Below are positions 55,258-63,806 of a DNA stretch of 64,000 bases, piece after piece. The stretch is taken from contig NZ_CP156628.1 in the NCBI RefSeq assembly GCF_039852015.1, positions 186,001 to 250,000 on the forward strand, in the 5' to 3' direction. Made by a program: the position numbers and the translations under genes. This stretch comes from Robbsia sp. KACC 23696. Lineage in GTDB: Bacteria; Pseudomonadota; Gammaproteobacteria; Burkholderiales; Burkholderiaceae. The stretch's first letter is position 1, and every line of letters starts with the position of its first letter. The notes beneath the pieces were generated by a model. That model did no database searches and was not told where the DNA came from. It was given only the letters and a program-made list of their open reading frames with translations.

Positions 55258-55473
55258 ATGGACATCTTTACGTTTGCCCTAAGCACCGAGCACATCGCTT
55301 TGAACGACCTTTTGAAGGTCACCGGCGTTGCGCCCAGTGGCGGCGTTGCCAAGATGTTGATAGCAGAAGGGCAGGTGCGCGTGGACGGTAAAGTCGAACT
55401 GCGCAAAACGTGCAAAATCCGCGCAGGGCAGACCGTGCAATTCAATCAAGCGAAGATCGTCGTGACTGCGTGA
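55258..55473 (+). CDS. S4-domain RNA-binding protein, YbcJ-like
   Basis: A 71-residue protein that is one S4 domain: EHIALNDLLKVTGVAPSGG, AKMLIAEGQVRVDGKVELRK and CKIRAGQTVQFNQAKI match the YbcJ family, thought to bind rRNA. ATG 55258 is preceded by GAGGATCGATTG. The last 53 bases of the gene belong to the left copy of a 68-bp direct repeat, indicating that a mobile segment inserted at its 3' end without breaking the frame. Confidence 0.9.
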   Translation: MDIFTFALSTEHIALNDLLKVTGVAPSGGVAKMLIAEGQVRVDGKVELRKTCKIRAGQTVQFNQAKIVVTA

Positions 55474-55488
55474 ATCGCCACGCCGGCG
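55421..55488. repeat. 68-bp direct repeat, left copy (attL-like)
   Basis: Differs from 56349-56416 by one base (A versus T at the twelfth position) across 68 bases. It covers the S4 gene 3' end. Together the repeats bound a 928-bp unit. Confidence 0.93.
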
Positions 55489-55625
55489 CGGGACTTCGTC
55501 TGTATGGCACGAAGGTGATTTGCCCAAAAGCCCTACGGATGTTATGCTGACGTTGCTCAGGGAGTGCGTCAAATAACGGCGGGGAACAGACTAGCCCTTA
55601 TCCGTGCACCTGGGCAAACTAATTT

Positions 55626-55651
55626 AAAGGGCTGCTTTCGAGCAGCCCTTT
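55626..55651 (-). terminator. Terminator of the nuclease-like gene
   Basis: AAAGGGCTGCT-TTCG-AGCAGCCCTTT, an 11-bp perfect stem with a stable tetraloop, six bases after the stop of the nuclease-like gene; T residues flank on both strands. Confidence 0.8.
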
Positions 55652-55656
55652 GCCTT

Positions 55657-56184
55657 TTACCGGGCCTCTTGTTGCAAAGACGTTCCTGGGTGGGCCTTCC
55701 ACAAAAGGAGGCCATCTCTTTCCCACTGGGCAAATTTTCCGTCGTTTTCTTTCGGATAGGCGCTTGTCATCCAATGGACGTTTTGGCGGCCGGAAGCACT
55801 TGCTTTGTTAAGAACAAAGCTTCCGATAAGCGGGCGCTCCCCAACAATTTCGGCGCTCAAAACGACGATGCTGCCCGAGGTGGAGGCTGACTTGTAAATC
55901 GCAATAGGCTTCAAAACGCTATTCGCGAGGCCAGCGACGACCCGACGCATAAGCTTGTGTTTGTCGAGCAGCTTGGCTAGGACATTCACCGTTGTGACTA
56001 CCGCCAGATCGGGGGCGTTTAATGCGGAAAGCACTACTCGCGAGAATCGGCCAATTTGAACTTCAACACCCAGGAATTCGCGAGTGTACCCCTTGCCGTC
56101 GCGCTGCTGCTCAATGAAACCCGGTAAATCGGGGGCCATATGTATGCGGTGTACGCGGGTACCAAATCCTGTTGCGGTGCTCAT
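55657..56184 (-). CDS. Phage-type nuclease-like protein (PBECR/MuF C-terminal-like)
   Basis: A 175-residue protein without signal peptide. Residues about 85-165 (LKPIAIYKSASTSGSIVVLS, PLIGSFVLNKASASGR, NVHWMTSAYPKENDGKFAQW and RDGLLLWKA) resemble the phage-linked Barnase-EndoU-ColicinE5-RelE (PBECR) nuclease domains found at the end of MuF-type phage proteins. The N-terminal part is unassigned. AAGGGCACT precedes the ATG. Its codon use is visibly more AT-rich than its neighbours and it lies in the 928-bp repeat-bounded unit, so it was acquired. No immunity gene is seen beside it. The family assignment is by recalled pattern only. Confidence 0.6.
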   Translation of the reverse strand: MSTATGFGTRVHRIHMAPDLPGFIEQQRDGKGYTREFLGVEVQIGRFSRVVLSALNAPDLAVVTTVNVLAKLLDKHKLMRRVVAGLANSVLKPIAIYKSASTSGSIVVLSAEIVGERPLIGSFVLNKASASGRQNVHWMTSAYPKENDGKFAQWERDGLLLWKAHPGTSLQQEAR

Positions 56185-56348
56185 AGTGCCCTTGTGTAGT
56201 TACTAAGGCACCGTATAGCGCGAAGCTTTGCCCGTCCTCTTTTTATATTTTATTGCGTGCGTTTGAATCGCGGGATTGATTGCTGAATCAAAGACGAGGA
56301 TTCAGCTCTTGGCTCAAAATTGACTTGCTGCGCGTAGCGTTGAGGCAT

Positions 56349-56416
56349 GCGCAGGGCAGTCCGTGCAATTCAATCAAGCGAAGATCGTCGTGACTGCGTG
56401 AATCGCCACGCCGGCG
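56349..56416. repeat. 68-bp direct repeat, right copy (attR-like)
   Basis: Near-identical to 55421-55488 (one mismatch). It covers the 3' end of the DUF445 gene on the minus strand. Without the insertion the S4 and DUF445 genes would overlap convergently by 28 bases. Confidence 0.93.
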
Positions 56417-57657
56417 AGGCCGCCGACGATCGTGCCGTTGATCCGGATGTACTGTAGATCGCTCCCCACACTGCGCTCCACTTCCTGGACCAGCACCGCA
56501 TCGTCCCATTGGCGCACCGTCTGCGCGATATGATTCGCCACGGTTTCCCGCAAGGCGGGCGCGATCGCCGCCACAAACTGCGCGCATTGCGCGTTCAAGG
56601 CGTCGCACCATGAGCGCGATGACAACAGCGTGTCGCCGAACGTCGCCAGTGCGTCGGTCAGGCCCGCTCGCAACGACGAACCCGGTGTCGTCAGGCCCAG
56701 CAGCAGATGCTCGCGCGCCGATTCCCATACACGATCGATATGCGCCGATAGCGCAGGGCTGCGGAGCAGCGCCAGCTTGGCTTCGTCAATTCGCTCGAGG
56801 AAACCCTCGTCCTGTTTCAGTTTGTCGATAAAGCCGAATACCGCGGCGTCGAAGGCCTGGCGGCGCTCGTGTTCCGGGTTCTCGCTTATTTCATGCAGAT
56901 AGACATGGAAGCCCCGCACCAGCGCCCCGGCCAGTTTGACGCCCACGTCCTCCGTTTTCACACCAAACAGCCCAAGCGCGCTGATCAAGGTCGGGTACTC
57001 TTCGCCCGCCACGGCGACGATCCGGTTCGCGAAATACGCTTGCACGGCCGGATCGTCGAGCCACAGCGCAGCCCGTTTGATGCCTTCGTCCAGCAGCGAT
57101 TGGTGGCGACGGTTTTCGGTGAACAGGTCAAGGAGCTGGCCTACCGCACCGCTGACGTCGACGTCGCGCGCCCGCTCACGTATCAAGCCAGCCAACGATT
57201 CCTTCAGCGCCGTATCGTCGAACGACCGCACGAACACCGCAATCCCCTCCGATAACTTGTCCGCCGCCACCTGCGCCTGCTTCGGCTCGCGCAGCCATCC
57301 GGCCAGGGCCGCGGCGGGATCGAGGGCCGGAATCTTGGCGAGCAAGGCTTCAGTGCCGAGAAACTTGTCGCGGACGAAGACCGCCAATGCATCGGCCACG
57401 CGCGGCTTGTTGCTCGGCAGTATCGCCGTATGCGGAATGGGCAGCCCCAATGGCCGGCGGAACAAGGCCACCACGGCGAACCAGTCGGCGAGCGCGCCGA
57501 CCATCGACGCCTCGGCAAAGGCGCTCAGCCACGCCCAGCCGCCCGTGTCATGGTGATATTTGGACAAGGCGAGCAGCGCGGCCGCCACCACCAACAAGCT
57601 GGTGGCCAGGCGCTTCATCGTCTTCAGTTTTTGGTCGTTTTCGGGCAATACTGGCAT
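56374..57657 (-). CDS. DUF445 membrane-associated protein (YjiN-like)
   Basis: A 427-residue protein with hydrophobic segments at both ends (LATSLLVVAAALLALSKY and GTIVGGLAGVAIHAVTTIFA) and a long helical middle. The motif ASMVGALADWFAVVALFRRP near residues 50-70 is diagnostic of the DUF445 family. Function unknown, possibly membrane organisation. The final codons (HAVTTIFA and stop) lie inside the right 68-bp repeat and remain intact. ATG 57657 or an internal ATG at 57618 may be used. Confidence 0.9.
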   Translation of the reverse strand: MPVLPENDQKLKTMKRLATSLLVVAAALLALSKYHHDTGGWAWLSAFAEASMVGALADWFAVVALFRRPLGLPIPHTAILPSNKPRVADALAVFVRDKFLGTEALLAKIPALDPAAALAGWLREPKQAQVAADKLSEGIAVFVRSFDDTALKESLAGLIRERARDVDVSGAVGQLLDLFTENRRHQSLLDEGIKRAALWLDDPAVQAYFANRIVAVAGEEYPTLISALGLFGVKTEDVGVKLAGALVRGFHVYLHEISENPEHERRQAFDAAVFGFIDKLKQDEGFLERIDEAKLALLRSPALSAHIDRVWESAREHLLLGLTTPGSSLRAGLTDALATFGDTLLSSRSWCDALNAQCAQFVAAIAPALRETVANHIAQTVRQWDDAVLVQEVERSVGSDLQYIRINGTIVGGLAGVAIHAVTTIFA

Positions 57658-57928
57658 CAAGGCAGAGTCTTAGGTCGATACGAACAGGACGCCTTCGTCG
57701 ATCGGGGACGCGACAAAATCAGCGATCGCCGATGTCGTGATCCCGAGCCGACAAGTCGCATTATGCGAAATGACGTCACTTTCTACGTAGAAAGATAATG
57801 AATGGGTTATAACGCGCTTCGCCAAGCCGCGGCCGTATCGTAAGGGAGCCGGGCCGATTCGGCCAGTCTGACCGAACGGCGTGTCGCTTGCAGCCCTCGG
57901 CCGGACAGCCAGAGGGCTTCCCTCTAAT

Positions 57929-59053
57929 TTACCCTGCCAGAGCGAAAGCCGCGTGGGTGGAAGAACGCACGATCAGTTCGGCTTCAAACGACATATTGCG
58001 CGGCGTGTCCGCGGGCGAGGAGGCGGCATTGCCGCGGCCAGACGCTTTCTCGCGGACGGCCTGCGCATGGGTGTCGAGGCGATCGTTCAGCAAGTAGAGC
58101 GCGCGCGCACCGATATCGAAAGTCGGTTGACGCAGCGTCGTGATGCCAGGCGTCATCATCGCCGCCCAGTCCGGGTCGTCGAACGATGCCAAGCCAAGGC
58201 GTCCGAGCGGGGCATCGGCGCCGCGATACGCGACCGGCGCATCGCTGCCTGGCAAACCCACGTCGCGGCGGCGGGCGAGTTCCAGTGCCAGTGCGAGCAT
58301 CGTCTGCCCGTTAGCGGCGACGAGCGCCGTCCGAACGCGCGTGGCGGACTCGCGCATCTGGTCGATGATCCGGGCGATGCTTTGCTCGTCCTCGCGGTCG
58401 ACCACGAGCGACGATACCGACATGCCGTTCAGACGCGCCTCCGCCAGCACGGCCGATTCGCGTTCTCGACGGGAGCTGATCGAGGACCAGGCTTCACTGA
58501 CGAAAGCGACCGACTGAAACCCCGACGCGGCAAGGTGCGTCACCAACATCTTGGATGCCGACACATTGTCGAGACCGACGCTGTCGCAGGCGATGCCCTC
58601 GACCTTCCGATCCATCAACACCACCGGGATATCGCCTTCGACGACGTTGCGCAGCGCGGATTCGGGCAAGCCGACCGGATTCACCAGCAAACCCTCCGCG
58701 CGATAAGTCCGCAGCAGATCGAGAAAGCGGTTTTCGAGCTCGACTTCATTGCCGGCATTGCAGATCATCGGCATCAGTCCGCACTCACGGCAGGCCGCTT
58801 CGATGCCCTGTATCAGCGCCACCGAGAAGGGATTCTGCAAATCCGCCAGCAGTACGCCGACCAAGCGAGTGCGACCGCGTTTCAGTCCGCGCGCCATCTG
58901 ATTGGGGCGATAGTTCAACGATGCAATCGCATTCTCGATGCGCGCGCGCAAGGGGGGCGACAGGGCTGCCGTCTCGCCGTTCAGAAAGCGCGAGACACTG
59001 GTCTTGCCGACGCCGGCGGACTTGGCGACGTCGCTGATCGTGGGCGCACTCAT
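57929..59053 (-). CDS. ptxS: LacI-family regulator of 2-ketogluconate use (PtxS-like)
   Basis: A 374-residue repressor. The N-terminal LacI helix-turn-helix is TISDVAKSAGVGKTSVSRFL and hinge LNYRPNQMARGLKRGRT; the rest is a ribose-binding-like effector domain (LQNPFSVALIQGIEAACREC, VVLMDRKVEGI). It is last in the kgu operon and overlaps kguD by four bases (ATGA). In Pseudomonas PtxS binds 2-ketogluconate and represses this operon. Candidate operator at 62444-62455. Confidence 0.88.
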   Translation of the reverse strand: MSAPTISDVAKSAGVGKTSVSRFLNGETAALSPPLRARIENAIASLNYRPNQMARGLKRGRTRLVGVLLADLQNPFSVALIQGIEAACRECGLMPMICNAGNEVELENRFLDLLRTYRAEGLLVNPVGLPESALRNVVEGDIPVVLMDRKVEGIACDSVGLDNVSASKMLVTHLAASGFQSVAFVSEAWSSISSRRERESAVLAEARLNGMSVSSLVVDREDEQSIARIIDQMRESATRVRTALVAANGQTMLALALELARRRDVGLPGSDAPVAYRGADAPLGRLGLASFDDPDWAAMMTPGITTLRQPTFDIGARALYLLNDRLDTHAQAVREKASGRGNAASSPADTPRNMSFEAELIVRSSTHAAFALAG

Positions 59054-60066
59054 CGCGCCACTGCCGACGAGGTCAGGACGTCGGGATTCGCCACGTTCAG
59101 CGGCGGTCCCGAGACCAATACCGAGATCAGGTTTTCGACTGCATCCATCGCCATCGCATCGCGCGTTTCCTGGGTGGCGGAGCCGGCGTGCGGCAGCGCC
59201 AGCACATTCGGGAAGGTCAGCAGCGGCGCACTCGCCGGCAGCGGTTCCTGATCGAAGACATCGAGGCCGGCGCCACCGAGATGCCCGGAGCGCAGCGCCT
59301 CGGCCAGGGCCGCTTCATCGATCAGCGGACCGCGGCCGCCATTGACGATAATCGCGCCGCGTTTCATTTTTGCAAACTGTTCCGCGCCCATCATATGCCG
59401 CGTCTTTTCCGTCAAGGGCGCTTGCAGGCAGACGAAATCGGATTTCTCGAGCAGTTCGTCGAGCGACACGCGTTCGGCCCCGATGGCGCGTTCGGCGTCG
59501 TGTGCATGCCGGGGGCTCGTATAGAGCACCTTCATGCCGAAACCGAGCGCGCCGCGCTTCGCCACTGCCTGACCAATACGGCCAAAGCCGATGACGCCGA
59601 GCGTCTTGTGATGCACGTCGAATGCGAACTGCGCGGGCCCGATGCCACGGCCGGATTTTTCCCATGCGCCGCTGCGCACATAATCGGAGAGCTCCGTGAC
59701 GCGCCGTGCTGCGCCGATCAGCAAGGCGAACACGAGGTCGGCCGTCGTCTCGGTCAGCACATTGGGCGTATGCGTCAGGATGATGCCGCGTGCGGTGAGG
59801 TCCGCGACATCGAACTTGTCGATGCCGACCGATACCGTCGAGAGAACCTTGAGGCGATGCGCACCCGATACCGCATCGGCATCGATCGTGACGCTGGATC
59901 CAATCGCGCCATCGGCATCGACGAGGGCGGCCTTCAATGCCGCGGCGCCATCGGCACCGCCGGTATCGACATGGAGCAGCTCGAAGTGCGAGGCCAGTTT
60001 GGTCATTGCCGCATCCGGCAACGGTTTATAAACGACAACGCGGGGCTTGCTGGAAGAAGTGGTCAT
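59050..60066 (-). CDS. kguD: 2-keto-6-phosphogluconate reductase (D-2-hydroxyacid dehydrogenase family)
   Basis: Reduces 2-keto-6-phosphogluconate to 6-phosphogluconate. The 338-residue protein has the Rossmann motif GFGRIGQAVAKRG, the catalytic Arg in GGRGPLIDEAAL, Glu in FDQEPLP and His in LPHAGSAT, all typical of D-2-hydroxyacid dehydrogenases close to GhrB. Position between kguT and ptxS supports KguD, but glyoxylate/2-ketogluconate reductase activity is an equal family possibility. Confidence 0.87.
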   Translation of the reverse strand: MTTSSSKPRVVVYKPLPDAAMTKLASHFELLHVDTGGADGAAALKAALVDADGAIGSSVTIDADAVSGAHRLKVLSTVSVGIDKFDVADLTARGIILTHTPNVLTETTADLVFALLIGAARRVTELSDYVRSGAWEKSGRGIGPAQFAFDVHHKTLGVIGFGRIGQAVAKRGALGFGMKVLYTSPRHAHDAERAIGAERVSLDELLEKSDFVCLQAPLTEKTRHMMGAEQFAKMKRGAIIVNGGRGPLIDEAALAEALRSGHLGGAGLDVFDQEPLPASAPLLTFPNVLALPHAGSATQETRDAMAMDAVENLISVLVSGPPLNVANPDVLTSSAVAR

Positions 60067-60069
60067 GGA

Positions 60070-61431
60070 TCAGGAAAAGTGCCTAGAAGAATGCTTCAAT
60101 GCGTCATCCGAGCCGGCTTTTGCAGCGGCGGCGGTGCGGGGTCCGGAAACGGCGAACGTCAAGCCGACGGCAATCAATAATGCGCCTGCCATAAAGGCAT
60201 AGGACGCAGCGGGGTTGCCGGTGGCGCCGTTCAACGCGCCAACCGCATAGGACCCGACGAAGGAACCGAGCGCGCCCATGCCGTTAATCAAGGCCATCGC
60301 ACCGCCCGCCACGTTCTTGGGCAGCAACTCCGGCACGATCGCGAAGAACAGGCCATACGGCGCGTACATCGCGGCGCCCGCGACGACGAGCAGCGCATAC
60401 GAAATCCAGAAGACGTGCTGTCCTACCGCATACGATGCCGCGAAAGCGATCGCTCCCACCAGCAACGAAGGCCAGACAAAGCGCAGGCGCGCCCGTGTCC
60501 GATCGGACCACCAAGCCAGCGTGACCATCGATAGCGCGGCGGCGAGATAGGGCAGCGACGACAACCAGCCGGTGGCGACCAGGCCCACGTGCGCGCCGTT
60601 TTTAAGAATCGACGGCAACCACAGGACGAAGCCGTAGACGCCGATGCTCCAGCAGAAATACAGCAGCGACAGTACGATCACCGGGCGTGATCGCAATGCT
60701 TCGGCATAGTTCCGGACCGGCTTCAGATTGGCTTGTTCGGCAGCTAACGTCTCTTCGAGGCGCTGCTTATCGGCGTCGGAGATCCATTTCGCGTCGCGCG
60801 GTTTGTCCTGGACGATCATCCACCAGAGGAAGGCCCAGATTACGGCCGGTACCCCTTCGGCGATAAACATCGTGCGCCAGCCGAGGCTGTTCACCAGATA
60901 ACCGGACACGACCGACATCCACAAAATGGTGACCGGATTACCCAGAATCAGATAGGTATTCGCCCGCGAGCGTTCGCGACTCGTGTACCAATTGCTAATG
61001 AAGATCAGCATGGCCGGCATCACGGCAGCTTCGACGACGCCGAGCAAAAAGCGGATCGCCATCAAGATGGCGACGTTGTCGACCATTCCGGTGGCGGCGG
61101 CCAGAATGCCCCAGGCGATCAGGCTCGCAAAGACCAGCCGCTTTACGCTGCGCCGTTCGGCATACATCGCGCCGGGCACTTGGAAGAAGAAATAACCCAG
61201 AAAAAACAGGGCGCCCAGCAAGGACGAAATGCCCGGCGTGATATGCAGGTCTTTCTCGATGCCGGCAGCCGATGCAAAGCCGTAGTTGGCACGGTCCAGA
61301 TACGCGAGGCTGTAGGTGATGAAAATCACCGGCATCAACAACCACCAACGGCGCGGCGCCAAGGCACCACGGGTGTCCTGCCGCGCTAGCGTCGGCTTCT
61401 GATCCGAATCACTCGATTGAGGCGATTGCAT
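60070..61431 (-). CDS. kguT: 2-ketogluconate MFS transporter
   Basis: An inner-membrane MFS transporter of 453 residues with twelve spans, ACS type: ITYSLAYLDRANYGFASAAG in span 1 and RFLLGVVEAAVMPAMLIFIS with NWYTSRERSRANTY in the central loop. It lies in the order kguK-kguT-kguD of the Pseudomonas 2-ketogluconate operon, which names its likely substrate. The start overlaps the kguK end by 23 bases. The stop is three bases before the kguD ATG. Confidence 0.85.
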   Translation of the reverse strand: MQSPQSSDSDQKPTLARQDTRGALAPRRWWLLMPVIFITYSLAYLDRANYGFASAAGIEKDLHITPGISSLLGALFFLGYFFFQVPGAMYAERRSVKRLVFASLIAWGILAAATGMVDNVAILMAIRFLLGVVEAAVMPAMLIFISNWYTSRERSRANTYLILGNPVTILWMSVVSGYLVNSLGWRTMFIAEGVPAVIWAFLWWMIVQDKPRDAKWISDADKQRLEETLAAEQANLKPVRNYAEALRSRPVIVLSLLYFCWSIGVYGFVLWLPSILKNGAHVGLVATGWLSSLPYLAAALSMVTLAWWSDRTRARLRFVWPSLLVGAIAFAASYAVGQHVFWISYALLVVAGAAMYAPYGLFFAIVPELLPKNVAGGAMALINGMGALGSFVGSYAVGALNGATGNPAASYAFMAGALLIAVGLTFAVSGPRTAAAAKAGSDDALKHSSRHFS

Positions 61432-62431
61432 TTTGGGTCTCCTGTGCCGACGCGTCGCGCTCGAGTTGCGTCAACTGGTCCGTGGTGGGAAGCCCTTCGC
61501 TATCTCCTACCACCTGCACCTGCAGGGCGCCGATCCGCGCGCCTCGTGTTGCCGCCTCGCGCGCGGTCTTGCCGGCGGCAAGCGCACTGATGACGCCTAC
61601 CGCAAAGCCGTCGCCGGCCCCAACGGTGTCGATCACTTCGGCCACCGGGGTGGCAGCCACGCGGCCTTGTGTTCCATCGGCACACGCATAAAACGCGCCA
61701 GTCTCGCCTAATTTCACGACCACGCCCTTCGCGCCGCGCTTCAAATAGAAATCGGCGATGCCCTCCGGCGTCTCGGCGCCGGTCAACAGCGTGCCTTCAC
61801 CGAGGCCAGGGAGCACCCAGTCGGCGAGATCAGCAAGCTGATTCAAGGTGTCGATCATGACCTGCTGCGATGGCCACAGCGACGGTCGCAGATTCGGATC
61901 GAAGGAAATCGGCTTGCCGGCCGCGCGGAAGTGCCGGGCCAGCTTGAACGCCAATGCCCGCGAGCTTTCCGAGATGGCCGGTGCGATGCCGGTCAGATGC
62001 AAGGCTTTGGCGCGATCGATGTAAGCGATATCAAAATCGTCCTCGCTTAAATGACTCGCGGCCGATCCTTTCCGGAAGTATTCGGTGATCGGATCGGCAC
62101 CGCGCTGGGCCTTCTCCTTCAACTGAAAGCCGGTGCGATAGCGATCGTCGACGGTGACATGGCTGGCGTCGATGTTTTCTTGTGCCAGCGTCGCCAAGAC
62201 ATGACGGCCGAAGGAGTCGTTCCCCACGCGGCTCAGATAGCCCACGCGATAGCCCAGACGGGACAGGCCGATCGCGACATTCAGGTCTGCCCCCGCGATT
62301 CGGCGCGAAAAGCGCTCGACCAGCGCCAGGTCGCCCGGCGTTTCGGCGACAAATAGCGTCATGGCCTCGCCATAGGTCAGAAAGTCGATCGGCGCGTTGT
62401 GCAGGGGAGTCGTGGAAGGTACGGATGACAT
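61409..62431 (-). CDS. kguK: 2-ketogluconate kinase (PfkB/ribokinase family)
   Basis: A carbohydrate kinase of about 340 residues that would phosphorylate 2-ketogluconate at C-6. PfkB motifs: FLTYGEAMTLFV near the N-terminus, GGADLNVAIGLSRLG-type pattern (here AGADLNVAIGLSRLGYRVG) and the anion-hole with catalytic Asp, DTVGAGDGFAVGV. By sequence alone KdgK (2-keto-3-deoxygluconate kinase) is similar; the gene neighbours favour KguK. No ribosome binding site at the ATG; a TTG at 62473 is an alternative. Confidence 0.85.
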   Translation of the reverse strand: MSSVPSTTPLHNAPIDFLTYGEAMTLFVAETPGDLALVERFSRRIAGADLNVAIGLSRLGYRVGYLSRVGNDSFGRHVLATLAQENIDASHVTVDDRYRTGFQLKEKAQRGADPITEYFRKGSAASHLSEDDFDIAYIDRAKALHLTGIAPAISESSRALAFKLARHFRAAGKPISFDPNLRPSLWPSQQVMIDTLNQLADLADWVLPGLGEGTLLTGAETPEGIADFYLKRGAKGVVVKLGETGAFYACADGTQGRVAATPVAEVIDTVGAGDGFAVGVISALAAGKTAREAATRGARIGALQVQVVGDSEGLPTTDQLTQLERDASAQETQNAIASIE

Positions 62432-62443
62432 AAGAGAGGGAAT

Positions 62444-62455
62444 GGAATCGGTTCC
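62444..62455. promoter_or_regulatory. Candidate PtxS operator
   Basis: GGAATCGGTTCC, an LacI-family-like dyad (outer GGAA/TTCC perfect, central CG), 13 bases upstream of the kguK ATG. The known Pseudomonas PtxS box is TGAAACCGGTTTCA, similar in form. Confidence 0.55.
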
Positions 62456-62569
62456 TGTTGATTGTCCAGGCAATTGCTCATGCAGTGTATTCGGGAAATC
62501 CCTGTATTCGCTTACATGATAGAGCGGAAGCGCCCGATGCGCTTCGCGTTCATCGGCGTGAGACCAGGA

Positions 62570-63655
62570 TTATACGGTGGGGGAAGTATCGTCGGAGACG
62601 CGGGCCACGCGCGCGGTGACGGCCGTCATCAATTCATAGCCGATCGTGCCGCACGCTTGCGCCACGTCGTCGATTGGCAGCTGCGTGCCCCACAGTTCGA
62701 CCGCAGCACCTACGCCGGCGTTCGGGCAGGGTGTCAGATCGACGGTCAGCATATCCATCGACACCCGGCCCACCACCCGCGTGCGCACGCCATCGACGAC
62801 GACCGGCGTGCCTTCGGGGGCCGTGCGCGGATAGCCGTCGGCATAACCGCAGGCAACGACGCCGATCCGCATCGCGCCCTTGGCAGTGAACGTCGCGCCA
62901 TAGCCGAGCGTATCGCCGGGCCGCAGCGTCTGCACCGACAACAGGCGACTTACTAGCGACATGGCCGGCTTCAGGCGACCTGCCGTATCGGCGGCGATGC
63001 CGCTGGGCGCGGCGCCGTAGAGCATGATGCCGGGCCGTACCCAATCACCGTGGGCGTTCGCATGCCATAGCGTTGCCGCCGAATTGCTGAGCGAGCGTTC
63101 GCCGGGCAAGCCGTTCGCCGTTTGGTCGAAGACCGTCATTTGCGCCGAAACGCCCTGTGGTCCGTCGGCGGTGGCGAAGTGCGTCATCAGCGTGATTGGG
63201 CCGATAGCGGACGTGTCGCGTGCGCGTGCGTAAGCGTCGCGATACGCGTCGGGGGTGAAACCGAGTCGGTTCATACCGCTGTTCATCTTCAGATAGATCG
63301 GCAGCGGCTGCGTCGGACGACGCTCGGCCAACATCCGCAAATGATCTTCGTGATGAATCGCCGTCGTCAGCCCATAGGCCTCGACGACCTCCCAGTCCCG
63401 CATCTCGAAGATGCCTTCGAGAAGCAGAATCGGGCCGGTCCATCCCAATTCGCGCAACCGTACCGCCTCGTCCATATCCAGCAGCGCGATGCCGTCGGCT
63501 TGTTTCAAGCCAGGGAAGGCATGGGCAATATCGTGTCCATAGGCGTTCGCCTTGACGACGGCCCACACGCGACTGCGCGGCGCGCAGGCGCGCGCGACCG
63601 CGAGGTTATGGGCGAGAGCGTGCGTATGGATACGGGCAACGATAGGGCGGGGCAA
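62570..63655 (-). CDS. alr: Alanine racemase
   Basis: Interconverts L- and D-alanine for peptidoglycan, using PLP. The 361-residue protein carries the PLP lysine K35 in [11 protein letters not shown] and the second catalytic base Tyr in [11 protein letters not shown], plus [12 protein letters not shown]. The start is a TTG at 63653-63655 with GGAG seven bases upstream; no ATG precedes the conserved region. Nothing suggests a dad operon; the gene seems independent. alr or dadX naming cannot be separated by sequence alone. Confidence 0.95.
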   Translation of the reverse strand: MPRPIVARIHTHALAHNLAVARACAPRSRVWAVVKANAYGHDIAHAFPGLKQADGIALLDMDEAVRLRELGWTGPILLLEGIFEMRDWEVVEAYGLTTAIHHEDHLRMLAERRPTQPLPIYLKMNSGMNRLGFTPDAYRDAYARARDTSAIGPITLMTHFATADGPQGVSAQMTVFDQTANGLPGERSLSNSAATLWHANAHGDWVRPGIMLYGAAPSGIAADTAGRLKPAMSLVSRLLSVQTLRPGDTLGYGATFTAKGAMRIGVVACGYADGYPRTAPEGTPVVVDGVRTRVVGRVSMDMLTVDLTPCPNAGVGAAVELWGTQLPIDDVAQACGTIGYELMTAVTARVARVSDDTSPTV

Positions 63656-63806
63656 GGCGGGTCTCCAATCCGGGAGTGACAGTCGAACAGCGAGTCACCG
63701 GATCGTAACGAAGAACGCCCCGCAAAAGTTACTTTTATTCACCGGAATTTCGGGAATAAGTGCGTCGTCAACGGGGTGTCGACGCAGGCAAAGCGGGACG
63801 CCGCGC

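Noticed and set aside
55421-56416. Insertion sequence or transposon
   Set aside because: No terminal inverted repeats, transposase or short target duplication; the 68-bp repeats at gene ends fit site-specific recombination better.
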